The position numbers and the translations under genes are program-made. The notes under the pieces are model-generated. The model was not told where the DNA came from, ran no database searches, and worked only from the letters and a program-made list of their open reading frames with translations. Of a stretch of DNA of 64,000 bases, positions 17,954 to 26,461 are shown piece by piece. This stretch comes from Bacillus sp. THAF10 (lineage in GTDB: Bacteria; Bacillota; Bacilli; Bacillales; Bacillaceae_I). The stretch spans positions 1,406,001 to 1,470,000 of the forward strand of contig NZ_CP045403.1 of assembly GCF_009363695.1 (NCBI RefSeq), written 5' to 3'. Every line of letters starts with the position of its first letter. The stretch's first letter is position 1.

Positions 17954-18669
17954 ACAAAACTATTCCTGTATTAGAGATTTTTGGTCCGACCATCCAAGGA
18001 GAAGGGATGGTCATTGGCCAAAAAACGATGTTTGTTCGTACTGCCGGATGTGACTATAGCTGTGCTTGGTGTGATTCTGCATTTACATGGGACGGTAGTG
18101 CCAAAGAGAGTATTGTGATGATGACGCCTTCTGCTATTTATGAAAGATTGAAGGAGCTAGGCGGCAATGCTTTCAACCACGTTACCATTTCAGGTGGAAA
18201 TCCTGCTTTAATAAAAAATATTGCAGAGCTTATTCATATTCTACATTTTGAGGGGATAAAGGTTGCTTTAGAAACACAAGGAAGCAAATGGCAAGATTGG
18301 CTATTAGAGATAGATGATTTAACGATTTCACCCAAACCCCCTAGCTCAAAGATGGAAACAAACTTTGACATACTTGATAATATTATCAGTAAGGTAGAAG
18401 TGGCGAAAACCTCATTGAAGGTAGTTGTCTTCAATTCTGAAGATCTTGCATACGCTAAACAAGTTCATATGCGGTACCCTGAAGTTGCGTTTTATGTTCA
18501 GGTAGGCAATGAGGATACAACAACTGAAAATGATGAAAGCTTAGTGAAAACCTTACTGTGTCAATATGAATGGTTAATAGAACAAGTGATGAAAGACGAA
18601 AATATGAATAATGTCCGTGTTTTACCTCAGCTTCATACGCTTGTCTGGGGAAATAAACGCGGAGTATAA
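17950..18669 (+). CDS. queE: 7-carboxy-7-deazaguanine synthase (radical SAM)
   Basis: 239 residues. The radical-SAM cluster motif is C-D-Y-S-C-A-W-C (Cx3Cx2C) after '[19 protein letters not shown]', the standard QueE N-terminus. It rearranges carboxytetrahydropterin to 7-carboxy-7-deazaguanine. The start at 17950 overlaps the queD stop; an earlier ATG at 17914 lies within queD and would add 12 residues. Confidence 0.95.
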   Translation: MNKTIPVLEIFGPTIQGEGMVIGQKTMFVRTAGCDYSCAWCDSAFTWDGSAKESIVMMTPSAIYERLKELGGNAFNHVTISGGNPALIKNIAELIHILHFEGIKVALETQGSKWQDWLLEIDDLTISPKPPSSKMETNFDILDNIISKVEVAKTSLKVVVFNSEDLAYAKQVHMRYPEVAFYVQVGNEDTTTENDESLVKTLLCQYEWLIEQVMKDENMNNVRVLPQLHTLVWGNKRGV

Positions 18670-18682
18670 AAAAGGAGAGAAC

Positions 18683-19183
18683 ATGATGTCAGGAAGAAAC
18701 GATTCTGAGCTAGAAGGGGTAACCCTTCTAGGAAATCAAGGCACCAATTATTTATTCAATTACTCACCGGATGTATTAGAAACATTCGAAAACAAACATC
18801 CTAACCGTGATTATTTTGTGAAATTCAATTGTCCTGAGTTTACAAGTCTCTGTCCAAAAACGAATCAACCAGACTTTGCTACCATATATATTAGTTATAT
18901 TCCTGATAAACTGATGGTAGAGAGCAAATCTTTAAAGCTTTACTTATTCAGCTTCAGAAATCACGGTGATTTTCACGAAGATTGCATGAATATCATCATG
19001 AACGACCTTATCGAATTAATGGATCCACGTTATATTGAGGTTTGGGGCAAATTCACGCCTCGAGGTGGAATTTCGATTGACCCTTACACGAACTATGGAA
19101 AGCCTGGAACGAAGTATGAAGAGATGGCACACTATCGTTTAATGAATCATGACATGTATCCAGAGACGATTGATAACAGATAA
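18683..19183 (+). CDS. queF: NADPH-dependent preQ0 reductase
   Basis: About 166 residues of the short, unimodular QueF type. It reduces the nitrile preQ0 to preQ1. The catalytic cysteine is in '[13 protein letters not shown]', the QueF motif E-S-K-S-L-K-L-Y is present, and '[13 protein letters not shown]' is conserved. AAGGAGAG precedes twin ATGs at 18683 and 18686; either could be used. It is the last gene of the operon. Confidence 0.95.
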   Translation: MMSGRNDSELEGVTLLGNQGTNYLFNYSPDVLETFENKHPNRDYFVKFNCPEFTSLCPKTNQPDFATIYISYIPDKLMVESKSLKLYLFSFRNHGDFHEDCMNIIMNDLIELMDPRYIEVWGKFTPRGGISIDPYTNYGKPGTKYEEMAHYRLMNHDMYPETIDNR

Positions 19184-19190
19184 CTACAAA

Positions 19191-19220
19191 AAAAAACACA
19201 GCAAAACGCTGTGTTTTTTT
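19191..19220 (+). terminator. Terminator of queCDEF
   Basis: AACACAGC pairs with GCTGTGTT inside A and T runs, 7 bases after the queF stop. Confidence 0.9.
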
Positions 19221-19318
19221 GTATGCTTCTTTCTGACAAAATAACACACAAAAGTTGTTAATGTGAGATAATTTTGGTATAAAGAAGGTAGAAAAACAGA
19301 GAGGATTGGATACAAAAG

Positions 19319-19984
19319 ATGGATACGAAGCGAAAGGCGCTATTAATTGGCGCAACAGGCTTAATTGGTTCCTATTTGCAGGAAGAAATTTTGGAAAATT
19401 CAGATTACGAACAACTTACGACCTTTGTTAGGACACCGACAAATCAATCACACCCAAAACTAAAGGAAGTGGTTGTATCCTTTGATGAACTAGCCCAATA
19501 TCTTGATCACTTTCAGGTAGATGATGTTTTTATTGCCCTCGGTACCACAAGAAAAAAAGCAGGTTCCAAAGAAAATTTTAAAAAGGTGGATTTTGATCTT
19601 GTGGTAGAATCAGCAAAACTGGCGAAATCTTCAGGTGTAACGAGAATCGCCATTGTTTCTGCCCTTGGTGCAAATGAAAACTCCTCGGTTTTTTACAATA
19701 ATGTGAAGGGGAAAATGGAGTCTGCAGTTAAAGAAATAGGAATTAGGTCAACTTACTTTTTCCGTCCATCTCTACTGCTAGGTGATCGTAAGGAATTTAG
19801 ATTTGGTGAAAAGATTGGAGAACAGGTCGCTTGGCTGTTAAATCCAGTATTAAAAGGAAAGTGGAGAAAATATCAAGCTGTTCATGGAAAAGCAGTGGCA
19901 AAAGCAATGATTAGGTTTTTGAAGGATGCAAGAGATGGTGTTCATATCGTTGAGTCAGATTTAATCAAAAAGCTCTTTTCTTAA
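19319..19984 (+). CDS. NAD(P)-binding atypical SDR oxidoreductase
   Basis: 221 residues. The N-terminal G-A-T-G-L-I-G motif and 'FIALGTTRKKAGSKENFKKV' mark an extended/atypical short-chain dehydrogenase fold like the HTATIP2/YwnB group. 'VSALGANENSS...NNVKGKME' provides the S...K active region without the usual tyrosine triad. The substrate is unknown. The stop codon overlaps the first bases of repeat R3. Confidence 0.75.
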   Translation: MDTKRKALLIGATGLIGSYLQEEILENSDYEQLTTFVRTPTNQSHPKLKEVVVSFDELAQYLDHFQVDDVFIALGTTRKKAGSKENFKKVDFDLVVESAKLAKSSGVTRIAIVSALGANENSSVFYNNVKGKMESAVKEIGIRSTYFFRPSLLLGDRKEFRFGEKIGEQVAWLLNPVLKGKWRKYQAVHGKAVAKAMIRFLKDARDGVHIVESDLIKKLFS

Positions 19985-20157
19985 AGGCTGCTTTCGCAAC
20001 CTTTGTTACTTCTGCGAATATTTAAGATACCCGTAATGAAGGTTGTTGTCGGGCTCTTATCGTGGATATATCCATTTTCCTTGGCTTGAAAATTGGAAAA
20101 AAAGTTATAAAGCCCACTTTTCCCTAGTATATAACAACCATCTTTTAGAAAAGAGCC
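19983..20157 (+). repeat. Family R element (copy R3)
   Basis: It begins AAAGGCTGCTTTCGCAAC and ends ATCTTTTAGAAAAGAGC. Its first A residues complete the TAA stop of the preceding oxidoreductase gene. The central GGAAAAA...TTTTCC hairpin is diverged in this copy. Confidence 0.85.
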
Positions 20158-20228
20158 ATCATAAAATCTTAGTCGTTTTCATTTTAGAAATGCAGGGAAT
20201 ATGAATAAAAAATAGAGGAGTGTAATTT

Positions 20229-20543
20229 ATGAGCCTAACGAAGGAATTTAGACGAATCCGCAAATCTGGCCATTTAACCATTCCAAAATCTATTCGAGAC
20301 CAACTGCAAATTACTGATGGAGATGTTTTGATGATTATGGAACAGCCTTTAGGTCTAATGATGAAACCAATAGAACAAGAGCATGTTTTTAATGAATCCA
20401 TCGTGTCAAACAATGGAAAAGTTAACATCCCGATTGAAATTAGACGAAATTTAAATATTAATGAGGAGACTCACTTTTCTGTCATGCTGGATAAAGAGAA
20501 ATCGGCTGTTGTTCTAGAGATTATTGATGAACAAACAGGTTAG
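20229..20543 (+). CDS. Double-domain AbrB/SpoVT-type DNA-binding protein
   Basis: 104 residues containing two swapped-hairpin-like repeats: 'RKSGHLTIPKSIRDQLQI' (about 10-30) and 'NNGKVNIPIEIRRNLNI' (about 60-80). A single copy normally dimerises to bind DNA, as in AbrB, Abh and SpoVT, so two in one chain is less common. Targets are unknown. The ATG follows a GAGGAGTG site. It is flanked upstream by repeat R3. Confidence 0.75.
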   Translation: MSLTKEFRRIRKSGHLTIPKSIRDQLQITDGDVLMIMEQPLGLMMKPIEQEHVFNESIVSNNGKVNIPIEIRRNLNINEETHFSVMLDKEKSAVVLEIIDEQTG

Positions 20544-20554
20544 GAAACAAAAGA

Positions 20555-20584
20555 GCTGACAAGCAAAGCTTGTCAGCCTTTTGT
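20555..20584. terminator. Terminator between convergent genes
   Basis: GCTGACAAGC pairs with GCTTGTCAGC, with T residues after it; the convergent ykvS stop is 3 bases away. Confidence 0.8.
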
Positions 20585-20586
20585 AT

Positions 20587-20769
20587 TTAAAGGTTTTTTA
20601 CAATCTTATAATTTTTATGGTTAACCACAGTTCTTTGTTCTAATTCAAGATCACGGTAATTATCCATATACGTGAGATCTACAATTACAGAGTTTTCATT
20701 GACTTTTTCTACGATCCCCTTTAACCCTTCTCGAAACTCGATAATGTTACCTACTTCCGCCTTTTTCAT
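20587..20769 (-). CDS. ykvS: YkvS family protein (DUF2187)
   Basis: 60 residues, matching B. subtilis YkvS as remembered almost along its length ('GLKGIVEKVNENSVIVDLT' and 'VVNHKNYKI'). It is a small KOW/SH3-like beta protein of unknown function. A strong AAGGGGGAAG precedes the ATG. Confidence 0.9.
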   Translation of the reverse strand: MKKAEVGNIIEFREGLKGIVEKVNENSVIVDLTYMDNYRDLELEQRTVVNHKNYKIVKNL

Positions 20770-21027
20770 TATTCTTCCCCCTTGAAATTGTTGTTAGCAA
20801 GTTCCAATTAAGGACAAGCCTTTCTATAGTAGTGGATAAAAAGTATTACATACATTTTGCATTATTTTTGCAAAAACGTAAATAGTTTGAAGGGATATTT
20901 TTTAAATTTTCATTTAATTTCAAATTTGTATAAGGAGCAATTGAAGGAACAAATGCTCCTTGTTGTTCATATGATAATTCAGGGCTATTCATATTGCCCC
21001 ATTCATTTTATTCCTTATCCCCCATTG

Positions 21028-21056
21028 AACCCCATCTAACTTAGAAGGGGTTTTTT
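21028..21056 (+). terminator. Orphan plus-strand terminator
   Basis: AACCCC pairs with GGGGTT, followed by six T residues. There is no supported plus-strand gene between the terminator at 20584 and this one. An 8-bp hairpin, AAGGAGCA/TGCTCCTT, lies just upstream at 20932-20963. The spacer 20770-21115 may hold a small RNA, and I see no other gene in it. Confidence 0.6.
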
Positions 21057-21115
21057 CGGTGTGCAAAAGAAAAGTTTAGTGATAAAATAAAGCCTAGAAT
21101 GAAAGGGTGAGTGAA

Positions 21116-21310
21116 ATGAATGAAGCTTTAGCACAAGACATATTAGAGAAATTGAGAAGTGGAGAATTAAGTGAATATAGAGTTGGTAAGGAAGAATTTA
21201 TGACGTTTCGTACCGTGCTCGTTCAACGAGATGATTTTAAACATTTCCGTGGAATTGCCAGACATGGTGGGGAAGTTATCTATCAATATTTGCAAACTGC
21301 AAGAAGTTAA
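21116..21310 (+). CDS. Small hypothetical protein, 64 residues
   Basis: A soluble, helical, charged protein ('LAQDILEKLRSGELSEYRV' then 'FMTFRTVLVQRDDFKHFRG'). ATG at 21116 is 8 bases after GAAAGGG; the GTG at 21107 overlaps that site. It ends at a bidirectional terminator. I do not recognise the family. Confidence 0.65.
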   Translation: MNEALAQDILEKLRSGELSEYRVGKEEFMTFRTVLVQRDDFKHFRGIARHGGEVIYQYLQTARS

Positions 21311-21346
21311 GTAGCGGAGCTTGGTAAAAAGCTGCCGCTACTTTTT
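21310..21346. terminator. Bidirectional terminator
   Basis: AGTAGCGGAGCTT pairs with AAGCTGCCGCTACT, followed by T residues, between convergent genes. Confidence 0.85.
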
Positions 21347-21347
21347 A

Positions 21348-21812
21348 TCAATATTTCATTTCTTTTTTTAGTTTTTTAATGGCTTCTTTTCTCCATGATT
21401 TTACTGCGCTAACCGTCACTTCATTTTCCTTCGCAATTTCATTCAGCTTTTTTCCGTTGATTACATATTCTATTACCCAAATCTTTTGTTTGGGTGTTAG
21501 ATTTTTTATATTTATCTCGATCATGGCATTGGTTAAAAAGATAGGTTGTTCAGGAAGTGACAGAGTACAAATCTCTGTTGAGCTTCTTTTTATTTCTTTT
21601 TTGAGGAGATTTAGTACTTTTCCTCTCATGCAGGAATATGCATAAGAAGAAAACGCTCCTTTATGACATTTAAATGTGAGAGTGGCTTCCCAAAGAGCGA
21701 CAGATGCTTCATGAAAATAAAGTTCCTTATCACTATGGATGTTCAATGTTTTTATGATATGGTGTATCATGGGAGTATATTGTTGGTGGATTTCTTCAAA
21801 GGGTGCTTGCAA
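21348..21812 (-). CDS. Sigma-70 family (ECF-sized) RNA polymerase sigma factor
   Basis: 154 residues. The region-2-like part includes 'FHEASVALWEATLTF' and 'FSSYAYSCMRGKVLNLLKKE'; the C-terminal helix-turn-helix is 'LTPKQKIWVIEYVINGKKLN...VSAVKSWRKEAIKKLKKEM', a region 4 module. No anti-sigma gene is adjacent. The TTG start has AGGATC about 8 bases upstream. Its regulon is unknown. The YolD-like gene is divergent, with two inverted repeats between them. Confidence 0.75.
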   Translation of the reverse strand: MQAPFEEIHQQYTPMIHHIIKTLNIHSDKELYFHEASVALWEATLTFKCHKGAFSSYAYSCMRGKVLNLLKKEIKRSSTEICTLSLPEQPIFLTNAMIEINIKNLTPKQKIWVIEYVINGKKLNEIAKENEVTVSAVKSWRKEAIKKLKKEMKY

Positions 21813-21915
21813 TTGGCAGATCCTAACGAAAAGCTAGCTTCTCTCTTATTACCGGTAAATTAATGATAAGAAGGTTTTAAAGAATCTTCACATGTTTGTT
21901 TGTATCATATATTCA

Positions 21916-21941
21916 TTTGCATTAAGGGAAAATAATGCAAA
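21916..21941. promoter_or_regulatory. Inverted repeat between sigma-factor and YolD-like genes
   Basis: TTTGCATTA at 21916-21924 and TAATGCAAA at 21933-21941 are a perfect 9-bp inverted repeat. A second one, TGTTCT/AGAACA (21971-21976 and 21984-21989), follows. Both sit in the divergent promoter region and may be operators. Confidence 0.45.
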
Positions 21942-22018
21942 CCTTCAAGTAGAATACATCATACGCAAAATGTTCTCCTAAGTAGAACAGTTAATATACG
22001 TATAAAGGGGTTTTTTCG

Positions 22019-22345
22019 ATGGAATATAAAAAAGAAAATAAATTGGCTAATCAATCTATGTTCCTTTGGAAGAATGACAAGGATCAGACGGTACAAGGGT
22101 TTTTAATGGTCCCAGATAACATACCTGATATTAAATATATAAAAAAGCTCTTAAGACATATGTACTTAGAAAAAGAGATTTTTAAAATGTCGATCTGGTT
22201 TGAAGGAGATGTAATCCAAATAACAGGGCGCATACAATCTTTTCGTTATACGGCTAACAAGCTGACAATTAAGGATTTAGATAAAAACATTTATCATATT
22301 CGCATTTTTGATGTGATGGAGATTATCAGAAGACCATTTAAATAA
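22019..22345 (+). CDS. YolD-like protein
   Basis: 108 residues. The second half ('FKMSIWFEGDVIQITGRIQS...ANKLTIKDLDKNIYHIRIFDVMEI') follows the YolD pattern of a small beta barrel with a basic turn. YolD-like proteins are often associated with Y-family polymerases or phage genes, but neither is adjacent. AAAGGGG lies upstream of the ATG. Confidence 0.6.
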   Translation: MEYKKENKLANQSMFLWKNDKDQTVQGFLMVPDNIPDIKYIKKLLRHMYLEKEIFKMSIWFEGDVIQITGRIQSFRYTANKLTIKDLDKNIYHIRIFDVMEIIRRPFK

Positions 22346-22356
22346 TTGAGTAGGGG

Positions 22357-22382
22357 AGTCCTAATAGAGGGCTCTTTTTTTT
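22357..22382 (+). terminator. Terminator of the YolD-like gene
   Basis: GAGTCC pairs with GGGCTC (one G-T) and is followed by eight T residues. Confidence 0.65.
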
Positions 22383-22411
22383 ATTCCTTTCTTCATGAAT
22401 CATTTTTTTCA

Positions 22412-22599
22412 AAAGCTCTTTTCTAAAAGATTGTTGCTAAAACCTAAGAAAAAGTCGGCTTTAAGACTTTTTCCAATCTTCGAGCTAAGAAAAATTGACA
22501 CGTGTTTCAATTTCCTCCACGAAAAGAGCACGACAACAACGTTGATGACGGGTGTTTTAACGATACGCAGTAGCAACAAACTTTGCGAAAACAGCCTTT
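22412..22599 (-). repeat. Family R element (copy R4)
   Basis: A well-preserved reverse copy, from AAAGCTCTTTTCTAAAAGAT to GCGAAAACAGCCTT. It encodes much of the first 70 codons of the frame open from 22395, which are therefore not part of the germination protein. Confidence 0.9.
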
Positions 22600-22691
22600 T
22601 CAAAAGAACAAAGAAGTATATTCCTATTCTTTCTAGGGAAAATAAGAAAGAATTTTCTTCGGATAAGTGTCAAACGAAAGGGGGGGACACG

Positions 22692-24212
22692 GTGAAAAAC
22701 CTATTGAAAAAATTGTTTAAAGGCGGAAAAAACTCACCATCAACAAAGGTGGAAGAGATGACAGTGACAGACCTGCTTTTGCAGATGAAAAAATCGATAG
22801 ACTTTCTTAGATTCTCCGATTATACAAATGATGGAAGTAAGAAGGTGTGGGTAAATTATTACTACACGTTAATTGATACAGATTATTTACATCGAGACAT
22901 TTTAAAGCCCATTACCACCATACCGTGGTCAAGCATTCAAGATATTAAAAACCTGCTACCCATTGAAGTAGTGACCATTAGCGATGATCCAAAAGAAATC
23001 CTTGAAAAGATGCTGAGTGGCTTTGTTTTTATTCAGTTAGGTGAGAATGATAAAAAGGGTCTATTAGTGCGATCTGAATTTGTCCAAGCAAGGGCAGTGT
23101 CATTACCTGAAGTTGAATTTAGTGTTATAGGACCGAAAGAATCGTTTATTGAAAATATTGATTCCAATATAAATTTAATTAGACGAAGAATGAGCACTCC
23201 CATGCTTACTATCGAACAAAAAAAGCTAGGGACCATGTCTAGAACAAGAATTGCTGTTATGTATATGGATGGAATTGTCAATATGGAGAATGTAAATACG
23301 GTTAGACAAAGGCTAGATGAGGTTGAGTTCGACCATATTAATGATAGCTCCTATATCGGACAATTAATTTCAGATAATGGGAATACCATCTTTCCATTAT
23401 TGCTTGATTCAGAAAGGCCAGACCGGGTTGTATCTGCCCTTGCAGAGGGGAAGGTCGTCATCATGGTCGATGGGTCACCTCATGGACTTATTGGCCCAAC
23501 TACATTGGTAGAATTTTTCTCCTCCTTTGAAGATTATTATATTAGTTACTGGCTCTCCTCATTTTTTAGATTAATTCGTTTGTTTGGGGTGGCTTTTTCT
23601 ATTCTAGTTACACCAATTTATGTGGCTGTTTTAAGCTTCCATTATGAATTAATTCCTAAAGATTTACTTAGCACATTGATTTCCTCTAGGAGAGAGGTTC
23701 CGCTTCCACCAATTCTTGAGGCGGTATTTCTTGAATTGACCATTGAGCTTTTACGAGAGGCCGGAGCAAGACTTCCGACAAAAGTAGGTCAAACAATTGG
23801 TATCGTAGGAGGAATTGTAATCGGGACAGCTTCAGTAGAAGCAGGACTGACTAGTAATGTTCTTTTGATTATTGTTGCACTTGCAGCGCTTGCCTCCTTT
23901 ACCACTCCTGTTTACAAAATGGGTAACACCATCCGATTACTGCGTTTTCCTTTTTTATTGTTTGCTGAATTATGGGGCTTACTTGGAATTGTTTTTTGCT
24001 TTAGTGTTCTTGCAGCACACCTTTTAAGGCTGACTTCTCTCGGACGTCCGTATCTAGAACCAATATATCCTCCAAGAGTGAAAGATATGAAGGATGCATT
24101 GTTAAGATTACCATTTTCCATGCAAACAGAAAGACCAGAACAATTGCGAACACAAAATCCGATTCGGGGCTCTAAGCAGAGACTGAAGAAGAAGAAGGAT
24201 ATAGATGAATAA
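22692..24212 (+). CDS. Spore germinant receptor A subunit (GerA/GerKA family)
   Basis: 506 residues from the GTG at 22692, which follows AAAGGGGGGG. The N-terminal cytosolic half contains the conserved 'IVNMENVNTVRQRLDEVEFD' and 'DRVVSALAEGKVVIMVDGSP' regions; the C-terminal half has about five membrane helices, with 'EVPLPPILEAVFLELTIELL' and 'GQTIGIVGGIVIGTASVEAG' typical of GerAA. It forms the inner-membrane germinant receptor with the B and C products encoded next. The 99 upstream codons are repeat R4 and spacer. Confidence 0.93.
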   Translation: MKNLLKKLFKGGKNSPSTKVEEMTVTDLLLQMKKSIDFLRFSDYTNDGSKKVWVNYYYTLIDTDYLHRDILKPITTIPWSSIQDIKNLLPIEVVTISDDPKEILEKMLSGFVFIQLGENDKKGLLVRSEFVQARAVSLPEVEFSVIGPKESFIENIDSNINLIRRRMSTPMLTIEQKKLGTMSRTRIAVMYMDGIVNMENVNTVRQRLDEVEFDHINDSSYIGQLISDNGNTIFPLLLDSERPDRVVSALAEGKVVIMVDGSPHGLIGPTTLVEFFSSFEDYYISYWLSSFFRLIRLFGVAFSILVTPIYVAVLSFHYELIPKDLLSTLISSRREVPLPPILEAVFLELTIELLREAGARLPTKVGQTIGIVGGIVIGTASVEAGLTSNVLLIIVALAALASFTTPVYKMGNTIRLLRFPFLLFAELWGLLGIVFCFSVLAAHLLRLTSLGRPYLEPIYPPRVKDMKDALLRLPFSMQTERPEQLRTQNPIRGSKQRLKKKKDIDE

Positions 24213-24233
24213 AAACAGAAGGGAGGTTTGACA

Positions 24234-25337
24234 TTGCAAACAATACCACAGCGGTTTCAGGTTTCACCTTTTCTAGTGTTTTATTTAATTCACAGTACAC
24301 AGTTTGGAGTTGGGGCACTTGGATACCAGCGTATTATTGCAATGTCAGCCGGTTATGATGCCTGGATTGGTATTATACTTATAGGAATTTTTACACATAT
24401 CGTTGTGTATATGATGTACAAGATATGTGAGAAAAGCAAAGGTGACTTGGCAAGCGCGCATAGGCTTGTGTATGGAAAGTGGATAGGACAAGGATTTAAT
24501 CTCTTTTTCATCCTCTATTTCATAGCTTCAACGGTGAATGTATTAAGAACCTATATTGAAGTGATTCAAGTATGGTTATTTCCAGATTTCAAAACATGGT
24601 TTTTTTCACTGTTTTTTCTTTTATTAGTGTATTACATCATTACAGGGGGTTTTAGAGTAATAACAGGAATTGCCTTTTTAGGAGTAATCCTGCCCTCTTA
24701 TCTATATGTGATGATGATCATTCCACTGGAATATGCCAACTTCCGTAACATTCTGCCTATCTTTGATCATTCCTTTAAGGATATTTTTCTTGCAAGTAAA
24801 GATATGACATTAAGCATGTTAGGCTTTGAAACATTACTTATTTATTACCCATTTCTAAAGAATCCTGAAAAATCAAAGAAGTGGGCTCATTTAGGTGTAT
24901 TTGTAACTACTTTTGTTTATGTTACTTTTGCTCTTGTAACATTTTCTTACTTTAGTGAAGGAAAGCTGGCAAAGAACATTTGGGCAACACTCTCTATTTG
25001 GAAAATTATCGAGCTTCCCTTTGTAGAGCGTGTAGAATATATCGGGATTGCGAACTGGTGCTTAATTATTTTACCAAATGTTTGTATATTTCTCTGGTGT
25101 GCTAGTCGCCTTGCCAAAAGAATGACAAACTTAAAGCATAGAACAACCCTACTTCTTTTAACCATTATCGTCTTTATCCTTATGAATCAATTTGAGGATA
25201 GAAAACTGATAAATAAATTAAACGATTATATAGGTCAAGTAGGGTTCTACATGTTATATGTTTATATTCCATTACTGTTTTTATTGGTTATATTTGCGCG
25301 TTGGAGAAAGGGGAAAAAAGAAAATGCCTCTTCTTAA
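24234..25337 (+). CDS. Spore germinant receptor B subunit (GerAB family)
   Basis: 367 residues with about ten membrane helices and the LeuT/APC-like fold of GerAB proteins. The start 'PFLVFYLIHSTQFGVGALGYQR' is characteristic. This subunit is the one that recognises germinants. TTG at 24234 is 7 bases after GGGAGG; the TTG at 24228 is too close. Its end overlaps the C-subunit start. Confidence 0.92.
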   Translation: MQTIPQRFQVSPFLVFYLIHSTQFGVGALGYQRIIAMSAGYDAWIGIILIGIFTHIVVYMMYKICEKSKGDLASAHRLVYGKWIGQGFNLFFILYFIASTVNVLRTYIEVIQVWLFPDFKTWFFSLFFLLLVYYIITGGFRVITGIAFLGVILPSYLYVMMIIPLEYANFRNILPIFDHSFKDIFLASKDMTLSMLGFETLLIYYPFLKNPEKSKKWAHLGVFVTTFVYVTFALVTFSYFSEGKLAKNIWATLSIWKIIELPFVERVEYIGIANWCLIILPNVCIFLWCASRLAKRMTNLKHRTTLLLLTIIVFILMNQFEDRKLINKLNDYIGQVGFYMLYVYIPLLFLLVIFARWRKGKKENASS

Positions 25338-26400
25338 GGTTTTAAGTACTATTTGTTTACTGTTGCTTCTTACAGGCTGTCTGCAAAAAGAGATTGTGGA
25401 TGATGTAAATATAGAATCTGCGGAAGGCTTTGATCTGATAAGTGAAAATGAGATAATGGGTACCTTTGTTGTTCCAATTTATAAGGCAGATAAAACGATC
25501 GTAAATGAAAGGTTTACAGCAGTAGCAGAGCAAAATAAGGACATTTTAAGAAGTGTGCAAAAGGAGTCTTCCTCACCGATTGTAAATGGAAGCTTAGAAG
25601 TAGTCTTGTTCAATATGGACCTTGCCAAAAAAGGAATTATTCAGGTAGCTGATGGATTGCAACGGGATGCAAGTATTGGAACAGGATTATATTTTGCAAT
25701 TGTAGAAGGACAAACAAAAGAAATTCTGGAGCAAAACATGGGCACGAGAGGAACAGGGGACCATTTATTTAACCTGCTTAAACATAACATAGAGCAAAGA
25801 GACGTTCCAAATACAAATATGCACATCTTTCTCTCAGATTATTATCAAAAGGGAAAAGATCCGAATCTACCAATGCTCAAAAAAAAGGAGGATAAAGTGG
25901 AGATAGTGGGAGTCGCTGTTTTAAAAGAGGATAAATTTGAAATGATGATTCCTGATGATCGACTGTTTTACTTTAAGACACTAGTGGATAGGTATTCAGA
26001 TGGAACAGTCAATTTTAAACTTCCAGACAAAAAAGAATATGTTTCTGTGAGAAGCATAAAAACGGATAAAAATATCGATGTGAAGTGGAAAAATGATGTG
26101 CCTACGATTGAAATTGAAGTAAAGGTGGATGGCATGCTGAGAGAATTTACTGGGAATAAAGTTACACCTAAGGAAATAAATAAATTCCAAAAGATTTTGG
26201 AGGATAAGATTGTCGCCGAATCTGATTCTATGATTCAAGAGTTTATAAAAAGAGGAGTAGATCCCATCGGGTTTGGATATGAAGTAAAATCCCGAAAAAG
26301 AGGCTTTGACATGAAAAAATGGAAAGATCAATTGTATCCTGAATTAAAGGTTTCCGTTACAGCAAAGGTTAGAATTGTAAGTACAGGAGTTACAGAGTAG
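25324..26400 (+). CDS. Spore germinant receptor C lipoprotein (GerAC family)
   Basis: 358 residues with a lipobox L-L-T-G-C and the GerAC pattern: 'DDVNIESAEGFDLI' after the anchor, and C-terminal 'GVDPIGFGYEVKSR'. Family members have three domains and sit on the outer face of the inner membrane. The ATG at 25324 overlaps the B gene by 14 bases. The order A-B-C is standard; the germinant cannot be read from sequence. Confidence 0.92.
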   Translation: MPLLKVLSTICLLLLLTGCLQKEIVDDVNIESAEGFDLISENEIMGTFVVPIYKADKTIVNERFTAVAEQNKDILRSVQKESSSPIVNGSLEVVLFNMDLAKKGIIQVADGLQRDASIGTGLYFAIVEGQTKEILEQNMGTRGTGDHLFNLLKHNIEQRDVPNTNMHIFLSDYYQKGKDPNLPMLKKKEDKVEIVGVAVLKEDKFEMMIPDDRLFYFKTLVDRYSDGTVNFKLPDKKEYVSVRSIKTDKNIDVKWKNDVPTIEIEVKVDGMLREFTGNKVTPKEINKFQKILEDKIVAESDSMIQEFIKRGVDPIGFGYEVKSRKRGFDMKKWKDQLYPELKVSVTAKVRIVSTGVTE

Positions 26401-26461
26401 TCAAATATGTAGGACATATGAATATACTGGTAAAACAAAGCTGTTTAGAGGAGGACATAAC

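Noticed and set aside
20857..21039. 60-codon plus-strand frame before the orphan terminator
   Set aside because: No ribosome site before the start, and its end overlaps the hairpin; a small RNA fits better than a peptide.
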